Source of the DNA: Armatimonadota bacterium
GTDB lineage: Bacteria > Sysuimicrobiota > Sysuimicrobiia > Sysuimicrobiales > JACQTN01
Assembly: GCA_016210785.1 (NCBI GenBank)
Contig: JACQTN010000604.1
Location: forward strand, 1-9,366
Length of the DNA: 9,366 nucleotides
Direction: 5' to 3'
Shown: piece after piece, positions 1 through 6,030 of the stretch
Layout: every line of letters starts with the position of its first letter
Numbering within the stretch: the stretch's first letter is position 1
The notes under the pieces: generated by a model
Databases searched by the model: none
What the model was told of the DNA's origin: nothing
What the model saw: only the letters and a program-made list of their open reading frames with translations
Position numbers and translations under genes: made by a program

Positions 1-106
1 CGGTGAGGTAGGCGATGAGGGCGGCCGTCGCCAGCCGGCGGTGCCTGGGCGTGCGGAAAACAGTGGGAACCAGTTGCCACGTGGAATGCCATACCTGTCC
101 AGCCAT
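1..106 (-). CDS. N-terminus of an unidentified membrane protein (partial, runs off left edge)
   Basis: Reading leftward from an ATG at 106-104 gives 35 codons with no stop before the window ends. A textbook Shine-Dalgarno (GAGGTGA on the minus strand, 120-114) sits 7 bases upstream of the ATG, which is the main reason to call a gene this short. The peptide has a basic stretch (FRTPRHRR, residues 17-24) followed by a hydrophobic run (LATAALIAYLT), as expected where a first transmembrane helix follows a cytoplasmic positive patch. The Shine-Dalgarno overlaps the stop codon of the DUF3179 remnant upstream, so the two were probably one operon. The family cannot be recognised from 35 residues. Confidence 0.5.
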   Translation of the reverse strand, partial: MAGQVWHSTWQLVPTVFRTPRHRRLATAALIAYLT

Positions 107-118
107 CCGCACATCACC

Positions 119-357
119 TCAAGAGATCAGCCCGGTCTGCGGGAAGAATGCGTACCAGGCAAACCACATCACATCATACGTGTTGATCCAGGGCAGTTGG
201 GCTCCGGCCAGTTTCCCACCGGTGGCCTTGCCTACATCAGCAGGTTGCTGTTGACCAGTTGCCCCGACCTGCCGAAGGTGGTGGCCTTGCCGCCCTTGAG
301 CGCTCCCTTGAAGCCGATGGCCGACCAGGTAAGCGGGCAGTACGTGACCGACGTCGC
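119..357 (-). pseudogene. Decayed DUF3179-family protein gene (internal deletion plus frameshift)
   Basis: Two pieces of a DUF3179 protein are readable on the minus strand in two different frames. The first (about 357 to 232) has the family hallmark VTYCPLTWSAI and then FGRSGQLVNSNLLM, where intact members continue with Tyr-Asp after NSNL-M. Here the next codon is TAG (234-232). The second piece (about 231 to 119) is in another frame and reads KATGGKLAGAQLP...YDVMWFAWYAFFPQTGLIS, which resembles the extreme C-terminus of DUF3179 proteins (FWFAWxAFxPxT) and ends in TGA at 121-119. The central part of the domain, well over 100 residues in normal members, is absent between the pieces. The sequence upstream of VTYCPL does not resemble the expected N-terminus either. 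DUF3179 has no established function. I read this as a pseudogene and am confident of the family assignment from the motifs. Confidence 0.8.
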
Positions 358-372
358 CGCTCCTGGCGACTT

Positions 373-389
373 CGCTACATACAGTAGCG
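373..389. repeat. Short inverted repeat CGCTAC-N5-GTAGCG
   Basis: Perfect 6-bp arms at 373-378 and 384-389 flank a 5-base centre. The core CTAC-N5-GTAG is similar in style to the dyads recognised by BlaI/MecI/CopY-type repressors, and a BlaI-type gene starts about 210 bp downstream. The octamer TAGCGTAC overlapping the right arm (385-392) recurs at 415-422, 30 bp on. It could be a second operator, an operator for the decayed minus-strand gene, or chance. Only the repeat itself is directly seen. Confidence 0.35.
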
Positions 390-494
390 TACCACGCGCA
401 CCGGGTATGTGGGCTAGCGTACGAACACATGCAGCCGCCACGGATGCGCAGCCTCCTGCGGGTACCGGCGTCACGAGGGACATGTGCGCCGGCC

Positions 495-524
495 TTGACG
501 GGCCCGGGAGGTTAACACTATACT
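495..524 (+). promoter_or_regulatory. Sigma70-type promoter of the BlaI-led operon
   Basis: A -35 box TTGACG (495-500) and a -10 box TATACT (519-524) are separated by 18 bp; each matches the consensus at 5 of 6 positions. This is an AT-rich island in an otherwise GC-rich region. The expected transcription start is near 531, giving a leader of about 70 bases before the GTG at 601. No other promoter as good is visible before the rest of the plus-strand cluster, so it probably drives several of the following genes. Confidence 0.7.
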
Positions 525-545
525 TTGTCGTGAAAGCCTAAAGTA
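521..545. promoter_or_regulatory. Candidate BlaI-type operator (TACTTT-N13-AAAGTA)
   Basis: A perfect 6-bp inverted repeat (521-526 and 540-545) overlaps the -10 box and the predicted transcription start. A looser outer dyad extends it: GAGGT at 508-512 pairs with ACCTC at 549-553. BlaI/MecI/CopY repressors are autoregulatory and bind dyads over their own promoters, so this position is what would be expected for the repressor encoded at 601. The bases differ from the classical staphylococcal TACA/TGTA core, so the assignment rests on position and symmetry. Confidence 0.5.
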
Positions 546-600
546 AGTACCTCAAGCGTCGGGATGGCGGTGCAGACCAGGGCCAGGAGGTCGGGAGTCG

Positions 601-1038
601 GTGAGTGAGCCCCCGGTTCATACGTTCAGGCTGCAGGGCCGCCGCCTCGGGCGCGTGCTCGGCGATCTCGAGGCCGAGGTCATGGAGGTCCTGTGGCGGA
701 AGGGGCAGGGGTCCATCCGGGAGGTCTGGGACGAGCTGCGCAGCAAACGCGCCCTGGCCTTCAACACGGTCATGACGGTGATGAACCGCCTGGTGGACAA
801 GGGGCTCCTGCACCGCCTGGACCGGCGCCGCAACTATAAGTACCGGCCGGCCATCCGCCGCGACGAGTTCCTGGCGCGCGTCTCCCGCGATGTGGCCAGA
901 GCCCTGCTGGCGGATTTCGGAGAGGTGGCCGTCGCGCAGTTTCTCCATGTCCTCGAGGAGGTCAATCCGGCCAGGCTCGCTGAGCTGGAACGGCGCCTGG
1001 CCGGACGGCGGGCCGTGGAGCGCAGACGGGGTCGGTAG
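601..1038 (+). CDS. BlaI/MecI/CopY-family transcriptional repressor
   Basis: A 145-residue cytoplasmic DNA-binding repressor. A winged helix-turn-helix spans about residues 18-84 (LGDLEAEVMEVLW, then SIREVWDELRSKRALAFNTV, then VMNRLVDKGLLHR), matching the BlaI/MecI family in order and spacing. Residues 88-135 form the helical dimerisation region. The GTG start at 601 is supported by AGGAGG at 585-590 with a 10-base gap. Family members repress their own operon and are inactivated when a membrane M56 peptidase (BlaR1-like) is triggered; such a peptidase lies three genes downstream. No beta-lactamase or penicillin-binding protein is in the window, so the target is more likely the envelope redox genes that follow. 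The first gene of the operon and probably its regulator. The C-terminus is very Arg-rich. The family call is secure; the signal is unknown. Confidence 0.92.
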   Translation: MSEPPVHTFRLQGRRLGRVLGDLEAEVMEVLWRKGQGSIREVWDELRSKRALAFNTVMTVMNRLVDKGLLHRLDRRRNYKYRPAIRRDEFLARVSRDVARALLADFGEVAVAQFLHVLEEVNPARLAELERRLAGRRAVERRRGR

Positions 1039-1053
1039 ACGGAAAGAAAGCCC

Positions 1054-1698
1054 ATGACCTACCGCTGGGCGGCGATCATTGCCGGGGTCGTCCTTCTCGG
1101 CGCCGGGGTGGTGCTGCTTATCCCCATGGCGCAGCGCTCAAAGACGCCGCCGCTGCCTGCGCCGTCCCCCGGGGCCGTGCCGGTAGCGCCCGTTCCCGTG
1201 CCTGCCCCGCCGTCCCCGCTCTCACCCGCCCCCACGACACCGGGCCCCGCCAGGGAGGGCGTGCGGGTCGGCAATCTGGCCCCTGACTTCGCGCTCTCCT
1301 CGGTCGCCAACCCCGGAAGGAAGGTCAGGCTCAGCGACTTTCGGGGGCAGGTGGTGGTCCTGAACTTCTGGGCCTCATGGTGCGTCCCGTGCCGGTCGGA
1401 GGCCAAAGACTTCGTTCAGGCCCACCAGAAGTACCGGTCGAGAGGCGTGGTCATCCTGGGGGTCGATATTGTTCAGGACACCTGGGAGGACGCGGCCGCG
1501 TTTATCAAGGAGCATGGGGTCATCTATCCGACGGTGCGGGACGACACCGGAGAGGTGACGACGCGCTACCAGATCGTCGGTCTCCCCACCACCTACTTCA
1601 TCGATCGCCAGGGCGTCATCCGCGACCGGTTTGTGGGCGGCTTCCTGGGCGACCTCGGGAGGAAGGAACTGATCAAGCGTATTGAGGCCCGGCTCTGA
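1054..1698 (+). CDS. Membrane-anchored TlpA/ResA-type thioredoxin 1
   Basis: A 214-residue thiol-disulfide oxidoreductase of the TlpA/ResA/DsbE family, expected to work outside the cytoplasmic membrane. Residues 5-24 form a hydrophobic N-terminal anchor. Residues about 32-66 are a Pro/Ala-rich linker. The redoxin fold starts near GNLAPDFAL (73-81). The active site is WCVPC with Cys110 and Cys113, and the cis-proline is Pro178 in GLPTTYF. Relatives reduce or oxidise cysteines of apocytochrome c, copper-site proteins such as CcoG/Cox2 partners, or other exported proteins. The ATG is 15 bases after the repressor's stop with a weak GGAAAG ribosome site at 1041-1046. A second, divergent TlpA lies at 4762, so the operon carries two such enzymes. 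Substrate not determinable from sequence; family assignment is firm. Confidence 0.93.
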   Translation: MTYRWAAIIAGVVLLGAGVVLLIPMAQRSKTPPLPAPSPGAVPVAPVPVPAPPSPLSPAPTTPGPAREGVRVGNLAPDFALSSVANPGRKVRLSDFRGQVVVLNFWASWCVPCRSEAKDFVQAHQKYRSRGVVILGVDIVQDTWEDAAAFIKEHGVIYPTVRDDTGEVTTRYQIVGLPTTYFIDRQGVIRDRFVGGFLGDLGRKELIKRIEARL

Positions 1699-1756
1699 TC
1701 TCAGGAGCACTGGCGGAACGGTCTGGCCGTCGGTTCCGGGAAGCGGAGGTGGATCT

Positions 1757-2014
1757 GTGAAGGTCGCGCGAAAGTGGTGGGTTCTGGGTGCGGTGGTCCT
1801 CGGTGCCGCGGGCCTTCTGGCGGCAGGTGTACCGCTGGGGACGCTCGTCCTGGCCCTGGCGTTGCTGGCCTGCCCGCTCTTCATGATGCTGGGCATGCGC
1901 ACGGCCTGCCAGATGGGCCCACAGCAGCACCAAGGCCCCGCCTCCAGGGAGGTGGCGAAGGCGTCCCCGGAACGCGAGCCGGTCGCGGCGGGGAAGGGGC
2001 AGTCCCACGCGTAG
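1757..2014 (+). CDS. Small Cys/Met-rich two-helix membrane protein
   Basis: An 85-residue protein starting at GTG 1757, chosen because GGAGGTGG (1745-1752) lies 4 bases upstream; starts further upstream would run into the TlpA gene. Two hydrophobic segments (about 8-24 and 27-46) suggest a helical hairpin. The end of the second helix and the following loop hold Cys39, Met43, Met44, Met47, Cys51, Met53 and His58. That layout resembles small DUF2933-type membrane proteins often found in heavy-metal loci, though the match is only by eye. The C-terminal 30 residues are polar and probably disordered. Soft-metal binding by the Cys/Met cluster is inference. It ends 5 bases before the M56 peptidase start, suggesting translational coupling. 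Confidence 0.7.
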   Translation: MKVARKWWVLGAVVLGAAGLLAAGVPLGTLVLALALLACPLFMMLGMRTACQMGPQQHQGPASREVAKASPEREPVAAGKGQSHA

Positions 2015-2019
2015 GGAGC

Positions 2020-3006
2020 ATGCGCCTGATGTTGGGAAGAGTTCCTGCGGCCACAGCCCGGAGACTTGAGAGCAGGCGGGCCGCTTGCGGCCACAGCCAC
2101 GCTCATCGTTATCACATGGAAGCCTCGCGGGCGTTTCTTGCGGCCATCGGCGTCAGCGTCGCGACGATCGCCGGGACGGGCGTAGCTGCCGCCGCGGGCT
2201 GGCGGACCCTGCAGCATCTGGCGGGACTTCTGCTTGACACCTGCACGCGGTTGTGGGGCGCGGTGCCCGCCGCCTTGCAGGGGGTTCTCTGGGGCGTGTT
2301 GGGCACTGGCGTACTGTCCCTGATCCGCTGGGCCCTGTTCGTGGGCAGGCAGTGGCGCTCCACGCGACAGGTGGTCGATCGCGGTGAGGTGACCGCCGTC
2401 GCGGTGCCGGCGAGCGTGCGGCACGTGGCGGCACGCTGCGGGGTGGCAAACTGGCTCATGGTGCTGCAGGACGAGCGGCCGCTGGCGCTGACCGCTGGGG
2501 TGCTCTTCCCCAGGATCATCATCTCCTCAGGTCTTATCGACGCCCTGGACGAGGACGAGTTCGAGGCGGTCCTGCTCCACGAGCGCCATCATGTCCGGCA
2601 CGGTGACCCGCTGAGGCTGGCCTTCGCCCGGGGCGCAGCGCGGGCGTTCTTCTATCTCCCTGTGGTGGGCGAGTTGTACCGGCGTTACGTCGCGGCATCC
2701 GAGCTCGCCGCCGACGCCTATGCCATTCGGACGCAGGGCGACCCGGCGCCGCTGGCCGCGGCCCTGCTGAAGTTGCTCCGCACACACGCCATCGCGGCGC
2801 CGGCCGGCGCGCAGTTCCAGGGCACGGCTAACCTCCGCCTCGCGCACCTCCTGGATCCTGATGGCGTCGCCCTGCCCGGCCTGTCACGGAAGGGCACCGT
2901 GCAGGGCCTGGCGGCTGCCGTGGGGCTGACCGCGCTGTCTGTGATGATGCACGCGCTGCCCGGCATCATCGCCAACAGTCCATTCTTTGTGCGCTGCATC
3001 GTGTAA
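2020..3006 (+). CDS. M56-family (BlaR1/MecR1-like) membrane zinc metallopeptidase
   Basis: A 328-residue integral membrane peptidase. The zinc motif HERHH (HExxH; His187, Glu188, His191) is followed by the downstream ligand region ELAAD (Glu228, Asp232), the M56 arrangement. Hydrophobic stretches lie near residues 36-58, 86-108, 200-215 and 295-315. In BlaR1/MecR1 this domain transmits an external signal and leads to cleavage of the cognate BlaI-type repressor, here the gene at 601. The C-terminal penicillin-sensor domain of BlaR1 (about 585 residues) is absent; short forms without it are known in other bacteria. A Cys/His-rich stretch, CGHSHAHRYH (23-32), precedes the first helix and could bind metal. 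The start is uncertain: ATG 2020 is only one base from GGAG (2015-2018), while ATG 2029 has better spacing (10 bases) and would shorten the protein by three residues. Confidence 0.88.
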   Translation: MRLMLGRVPAATARRLESRRAACGHSHAHRYHMEASRAFLAAIGVSVATIAGTGVAAAAGWRTLQHLAGLLLDTCTRLWGAVPAALQGVLWGVLGTGVLSLIRWALFVGRQWRSTRQVVDRGEVTAVAVPASVRHVAARCGVANWLMVLQDERPLALTAGVLFPRIIISSGLIDALDEDEFEAVLLHERHHVRHGDPLRLAFARGAARAFFYLPVVGELYRRYVAASELAADAYAIRTQGDPAPLAAALLKLLRTHAIAAPAGAQFQGTANLRLAHLLDPDGVALPGLSRKGTVQGLAAAVGLTALSVMMHALPGIIANSPFFVRCIV

Positions 3007-3017
3007 GGGGTGCGGCG

Positions 3018-3656
3018 ATGGTGGATGTGACACGGCGGCGACTGCTGCAGGTTCTGGCGGCGATTCCGGCGCTGGGGGCGATCGCGGCGTTTGCGTCCCC
3101 GCTGCTCCGCTTCCTGAAGCCCAACCTGCAACCCTACGAGCGGAAGGACTTCATCGGCGGCGACGCGCCCCAGGGCGAACCGGTGATCGCGGCCAGGCTC
3201 TCCGAGCTTGAGAAGCCCTGGATCTTCAAGTACTTCGTCTTCGTGCAGAAGTACCCGCAATACACTCCGGAGGGGTTCAAGGCCGCCAACGTCCCGGGGG
3301 TGATCATCCGGCTGCCGCGGAAGGTCCGCCTGCCCTGGGAGTGGGCGGGGATCAGGGACAAGGAAAGCGACCTGATCGCCTTCTCCCGGATCTGCCCGCA
3401 TCTGGGGTGCATCTTCAACTTCGTGCCCGACTGGAAGGAGATCACCGCCGGGTACGGCGGCTATATGCCCCCGGACTTCCGCAAGCACGCCCTCATGGGC
3501 TGCCCGTGCCACCTGAGCATCTACGACCCGGCGGACGCGGCGGTGCCGGGGCGGGTGATCTCCGGGCCGGCGCCGCGGCCGCCGCGGACCTTTATCTACG
3601 AGATCAAAGGCGACGACATCGTGATCGCGCGCGTGGAAGCGGGCGGCATCGCCTGA
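3018..3656 (+). CDS. Rieske 2Fe-2S protein (ubiquinol-cytochrome c reductase iron-sulfur subunit type)
   Basis: A 212-residue membrane-anchored Rieske protein. The N-terminus has a twin-arginine-like start (TRRRLLQ, residues 5-11) and a hydrophobic anchor (about 9-30), as in Tat-exported Rieske subunits. Cluster box 1 is CPHLGC (Cys126, His128, Cys131) and box 2 is CPCHLS (Cys162, Cys164, His165). Cys126, His128, Cys162 and His165 would hold the 2Fe-2S cluster, and Cys131-Cys164 the structural disulfide. Box 2 has Leu where bc1/b6f proteins usually have Gly, and the boxes are about 15 residues further apart than in mitochondrial ISP. No cytochrome b gene is in the window, so it is either an orphan Rieske or its partner is elsewhere. 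It sits 11 bases after the M56 gene. Role within this operon: electron transfer in the envelope, partner unknown. Confidence 0.92.
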   Translation: MVDVTRRRLLQVLAAIPALGAIAAFASPLLRFLKPNLQPYERKDFIGGDAPQGEPVIAARLSELEKPWIFKYFVFVQKYPQYTPEGFKAANVPGVIIRLPRKVRLPWEWAGIRDKESDLIAFSRICPHLGCIFNFVPDWKEITAGYGGYMPPDFRKHALMGCPCHLSIYDPADAAVPGRVISGPAPRPPRTFIYEIKGDDIVIARVEAGGIA

Positions 3657-3700
3657 GGCTGATCGGAAGCTCGAGCCTGCCCGCGCCGGAGGAGTCCCGC

Positions 3701-4729
3701 ATGCAGACAGCTCCGACCTGCTTACTATCAGCGCAGCAGGCGAGCAGGTATAGTCCGCCCCCGAACGCGGGAAGAGTTCGCTTCACGGCACGGTCTTCGA
3801 TGGCGTGGCTCGCGCTGGCTGTGGGTGCGTTTCTGCTGGCCGCCACCCTCCTGCCGCGCGCGCAGTCGCTCGCCGGCCCCCCAGAAACCCCGGTGGAGGA
3901 GCTCACCCACATCCACGGGCTGGCCGTGGACCCCCGCGACTCGAGTGTCCTGTGGATCGCGACGCACCATGGGCTATTCCGGATGACGAATGCCCGGCGC
4001 CTAGTGCGGGTCGGCCGGTCGGTCTTTGACCTGATGGGTTTCGTCGCGCACCCCAGGGACCAGGGCGTCTTCTACGCCAGCGGCCATCCCGCCCCCGGCG
4101 AACGGCGCCTCAATCCCATCGGCGTGGAAGCGAGCCGTGACGGAGGCCAGACCTGGCAGCCGCTGGCGCTGGCAGGGCAGGTGGACTTCCACGCCATGGC
4201 GATCAGCCCCGCGGATCCGAAAGTGCTCTACGGATGGAACGTCGTGGGAAATGGGGAGTTTTATCGCAGCCGCGACGGCGGGAAGACCTGGGAGAACCTG
4301 GGACGGCGCGACCTGGACCGCGTCTTCTATCTCGCGGCGCACCCCAGGGAGCCGGGCACGGTCTTTGCCGCGATGATGAAGGGGATCTACCGGAGTGAGG
4401 ACGCCGGCGGGACGTGGCGCCTGCACAGCCCCGCGCTGTTCGGGGTCACGGTCACCGCGGTCGAGTGGCACCCGCGGCAGCCGGAGCGGGCGTACGGGTA
4501 CGCCGCCACGCCGCAGTGGGGCATGGTGAGGAGCAGCGACGGCGGCCGGAGCTGGCAGTCCCTGGGGCGCTTCCTCGGCGAGCGCAATGCCGGCAGCCGC
4601 ATTGCGCTCGATCCCCGGGACGCCAACGTGCTCTACTACGCCACGTACAGCGATGACCTGGTTAGGTCGCGCGACGCGGGCAAGACCTGGGAGCAGTGGC
4701 TCGCCGGAGGGCGCGTGCAGAAGCCCTGA
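3701..4729 (+). CDS. Exported Asp-box beta-propeller protein (F510_1955/VPS10-like, sialidase-type fold)
   Basis: A 342-residue exported protein. GGAGGAG (3688-3694) six bases before ATG 3701 decides the start; the open frame continues upstream only through the Rieske gene. An internal ATG at 3800 would give a cleaner signal peptide (MAWLALAVGAFLLAATLL) but has no ribosome site. After the hydrophobic segment (35-52), the phrase ELTHIHGLAVDP (67-78) is typical of the F510_1955 group. Five Asp-boxes follow: SRDGGQTW (145-152), SRDGGKTW (190-197), SEDAGGTW (232-239), SSDGGRSW (278-285) and SRDAGKTW (323-330). These mark blades of a propeller. Databases label the group glycosyl hydrolase-like, but no sialidase catalytic set is obvious, and a binding or scaffold role is as likely. 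It follows the Rieske gene by 44 bases. Confidence 0.85.
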   Translation: MQTAPTCLLSAQQASRYSPPPNAGRVRFTARSSMAWLALAVGAFLLAATLLPRAQSLAGPPETPVEELTHIHGLAVDPRDSSVLWIATHHGLFRMTNARRLVRVGRSVFDLMGFVAHPRDQGVFYASGHPAPGERRLNPIGVEASRDGGQTWQPLALAGQVDFHAMAISPADPKVLYGWNVVGNGEFYRSRDGGKTWENLGRRDLDRVFYLAAHPREPGTVFAAMMKGIYRSEDAGGTWRLHSPALFGVTVTAVEWHPRQPERAYGYAATPQWGMVRSSDGGRSWQSLGRFLGERNAGSRIALDPRDANVLYYATYSDDLVRSRDAGKTWEQWLAGGRVQKP

Positions 4730-4761
4730 GCATTTGCGTACGGTGCCCGGCTGACGCGTCG

Positions 4762-5370
4762 ATGGCCCCCGCCCCCATGAGCGGCGAAAGTCCTCACGGA
4801 CACGCCGGGTCCGCCCGGCGGATTCTCGCGCTGGTTTCCGTCCTCCTGCCGATTGCGTTCCTGATCGGGCTTCTGGGATGGGCGGCGCTCCGCGTCGGGG
4901 AACGCCGGGGCAGGATCCCCATCAACATTCGGGGCGGGGAGGTGCCGATCAAGCCCCGGCCCGCCAGGGACGTCACCCTCACCCTCTTCGACGGCCGCAC
5001 CCTCAGGCTTGCCGACCTGAAGGGCAGGGTCCTCATGATAGACTTCTGGGCCTCGTGGTGCCCCCGGTGCCGCGCCGAAGTGCCACTGCTGGCCCGTGTG
5101 TATACTGAGTATCGTAGCCAGGGGGTGGAGTTCGTCGGCGTGGCGATCTGGGATACGGCCGAGGCGGCCGAGGCGTTCCTGCAAGAGCACGGCATTACCT
5201 ATCCCAACGGGCTGGACGGGGCAGGCCGCATCGCTATCGACCACGGTGTGACCGGCATTCCTGAGAAGTATTTCGTTGACCGCCGCGGCATGATCCGGCG
5301 GAAGCTGATCGGTCCGGTGAGCGAAGAGGTGCTGCGGCGCATGCTGGATGATCTGTTGGCGGCACAGTGA
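4762..5370 (+). CDS. Membrane-anchored TlpA/DsbE-type thioredoxin 2
   Basis: A 202-residue thiol-disulfide oxidoreductase, second of its kind in the operon. One N-terminal anchor (about 20-44) is followed by the redoxin domain from about residue 68. The active site is WCPRC (Cys100, Cys103), with cis-Pro167 in GIPEKYFVDRRG. This form resembles CcmG/DsbE proteins that reduce apocytochrome c or related substrates. It lacks the long proline-rich linker of the first TlpA and differs from it in most positions, so the two are old paralogues or separate acquisitions, not a recent copy. No clear ribosome site is visible; ATG 4762 and ATG 4777 are both possible and differ by five residues. It starts 32 bases after the propeller gene. 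Confidence 0.92.
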   Translation: MAPAPMSGESPHGHAGSARRILALVSVLLPIAFLIGLLGWAALRVGERRGRIPINIRGGEVPIKPRPARDVTLTLFDGRTLRLADLKGRVLMIDFWASWCPRCRAEVPLLARVYTEYRSQGVEFVGVAIWDTAEAAEAFLQEHGITYPNGLDGAGRIAIDHGVTGIPEKYFVDRRGMIRRKLIGPVSEEVLRRMLDDLLAAQ

Positions 5371-5395
5371 CCGGGGAGGGAGGAGCAGAGTCGGC

Positions 5396-6019
5396 ATGGC
5401 GCGCAGAGGCCATCCCATCTTTGCCATGCTCTACGACCCGATGATGCGCCTGACGGCGGAGAAGCACGTCGCCGGGCATCGCCGGACGCTGACCGCGCGA
5501 GCCGGCGACCGCGTCCTGGAGATCGGCGCGGGAACAGGCGCAAACCTCCCCTATTACCCGGCGGGGCACTCGGTGATCGCCGCCGAACCCGACCCACACA
5601 TGGTGCGGCGAGCGGCAGTCAAGGCCAGGATGGCGCCCGCGCAGGTCCACCTGGTGCAGGCCCAGGCGGAGGCTCTTCCCTTCTCGGACAGCATGTTCGA
5701 CAGTGTGCTCTGTACCCTTGTCCTCTGCTCGGTCGATGATCCGCTGGAGGCACTGCGCGAGGTATGGCGGGTGCTGCGGCCTGGGGGCCAGTTGCTCTTC
5801 TTTGAGCACGTGCGCGCGGGGGCGCCGGGTTGGCAGAGGTTCCAGGATGTCATCACGCCCCTATGGAGACGGCTGGGCGCAGGCTGCCACCCCAACCGCG
5901 ACACGACACAGGCAGTGCGGCGGGCCGGGTTCGAGCTCGTCACGCTGGAGCGGGTCGAGTACGGGCCGTATCCTACGAAGCCACACGTCGAGGGTGTGGC
6001 GAGAAAGCGCGCCTCATAG
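5396..6019 (+). CDS. Class I SAM-dependent methyltransferase (UbiE/METTL7-like)
   Basis: A 207-residue soluble enzyme with the Rossmann-type SAM-binding fold. Motif I is VLEIGAGTGAN (40-50), the acidic end of strand 2 is AAEPDP (62-67), motif II is ALPFSDSMFDSVLC (93-106), and motif III is VLRPGGQLLFFEH (126-138). The opening FAMLYDPMMR is typical of a group of UbiE/phospholipid-methyltransferase-like and METTL7-like proteins. Substrate cannot be read from sequence; a quinone, lipid, thiol or metalloid acceptor would each be compatible. Start ATG 5396 is preceded by AGGAG (5381-5385) with a 10-base gap, 25 bases after the second TlpA. It is the only plainly cytoplasmic enzyme of the operon. 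Confidence 0.9.
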   Translation: MARRGHPIFAMLYDPMMRLTAEKHVAGHRRTLTARAGDRVLEIGAGTGANLPYYPAGHSVIAAEPDPHMVRRAAVKARMAPAQVHLVQAQAEALPFSDSMFDSVLCTLVLCSVDDPLEALREVWRVLRPGGQLLFFEHVRAGAPGWQRFQDVITPLWRRLGAGCHPNRDTTQAVRRAGFELVTLERVEYGPYPTKPHVEGVARKRAS

Positions 6020-6030
6020 GGCAGACCGCC

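Noticed and set aside
41..541. 166-residue plus-strand frame at the left edge
   Set aside because: No ribosome site or recognisable domain, and it is antisense to the DUF3179 remnant, which has real motifs.
1715..1737. GGAAC/GTTCC inverted repeat between TlpA 1 and the small membrane protein
   Set aside because: Arms of 5 bp with a long interrupted centre; no T-run and no nearby promoter.
1774..2019. N-terminal extension of the M56 peptidase
   Set aside because: It overlaps the small membrane protein gene in another frame and lacks a ribosome site; the M56 homology begins later.
1375..2424. 349-residue open frame on the minus strand
   Set aside because: It overlaps three convincing plus-strand genes (TlpA 1, the small membrane protein and the M56 peptidase) and has a low-complexity composition.
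3341..3700. N-terminal extension of the propeller protein by 120 codons
   Set aside because: It reads through the Rieske gene in another frame; the strong ribosome site before ATG 3701 marks the true start.
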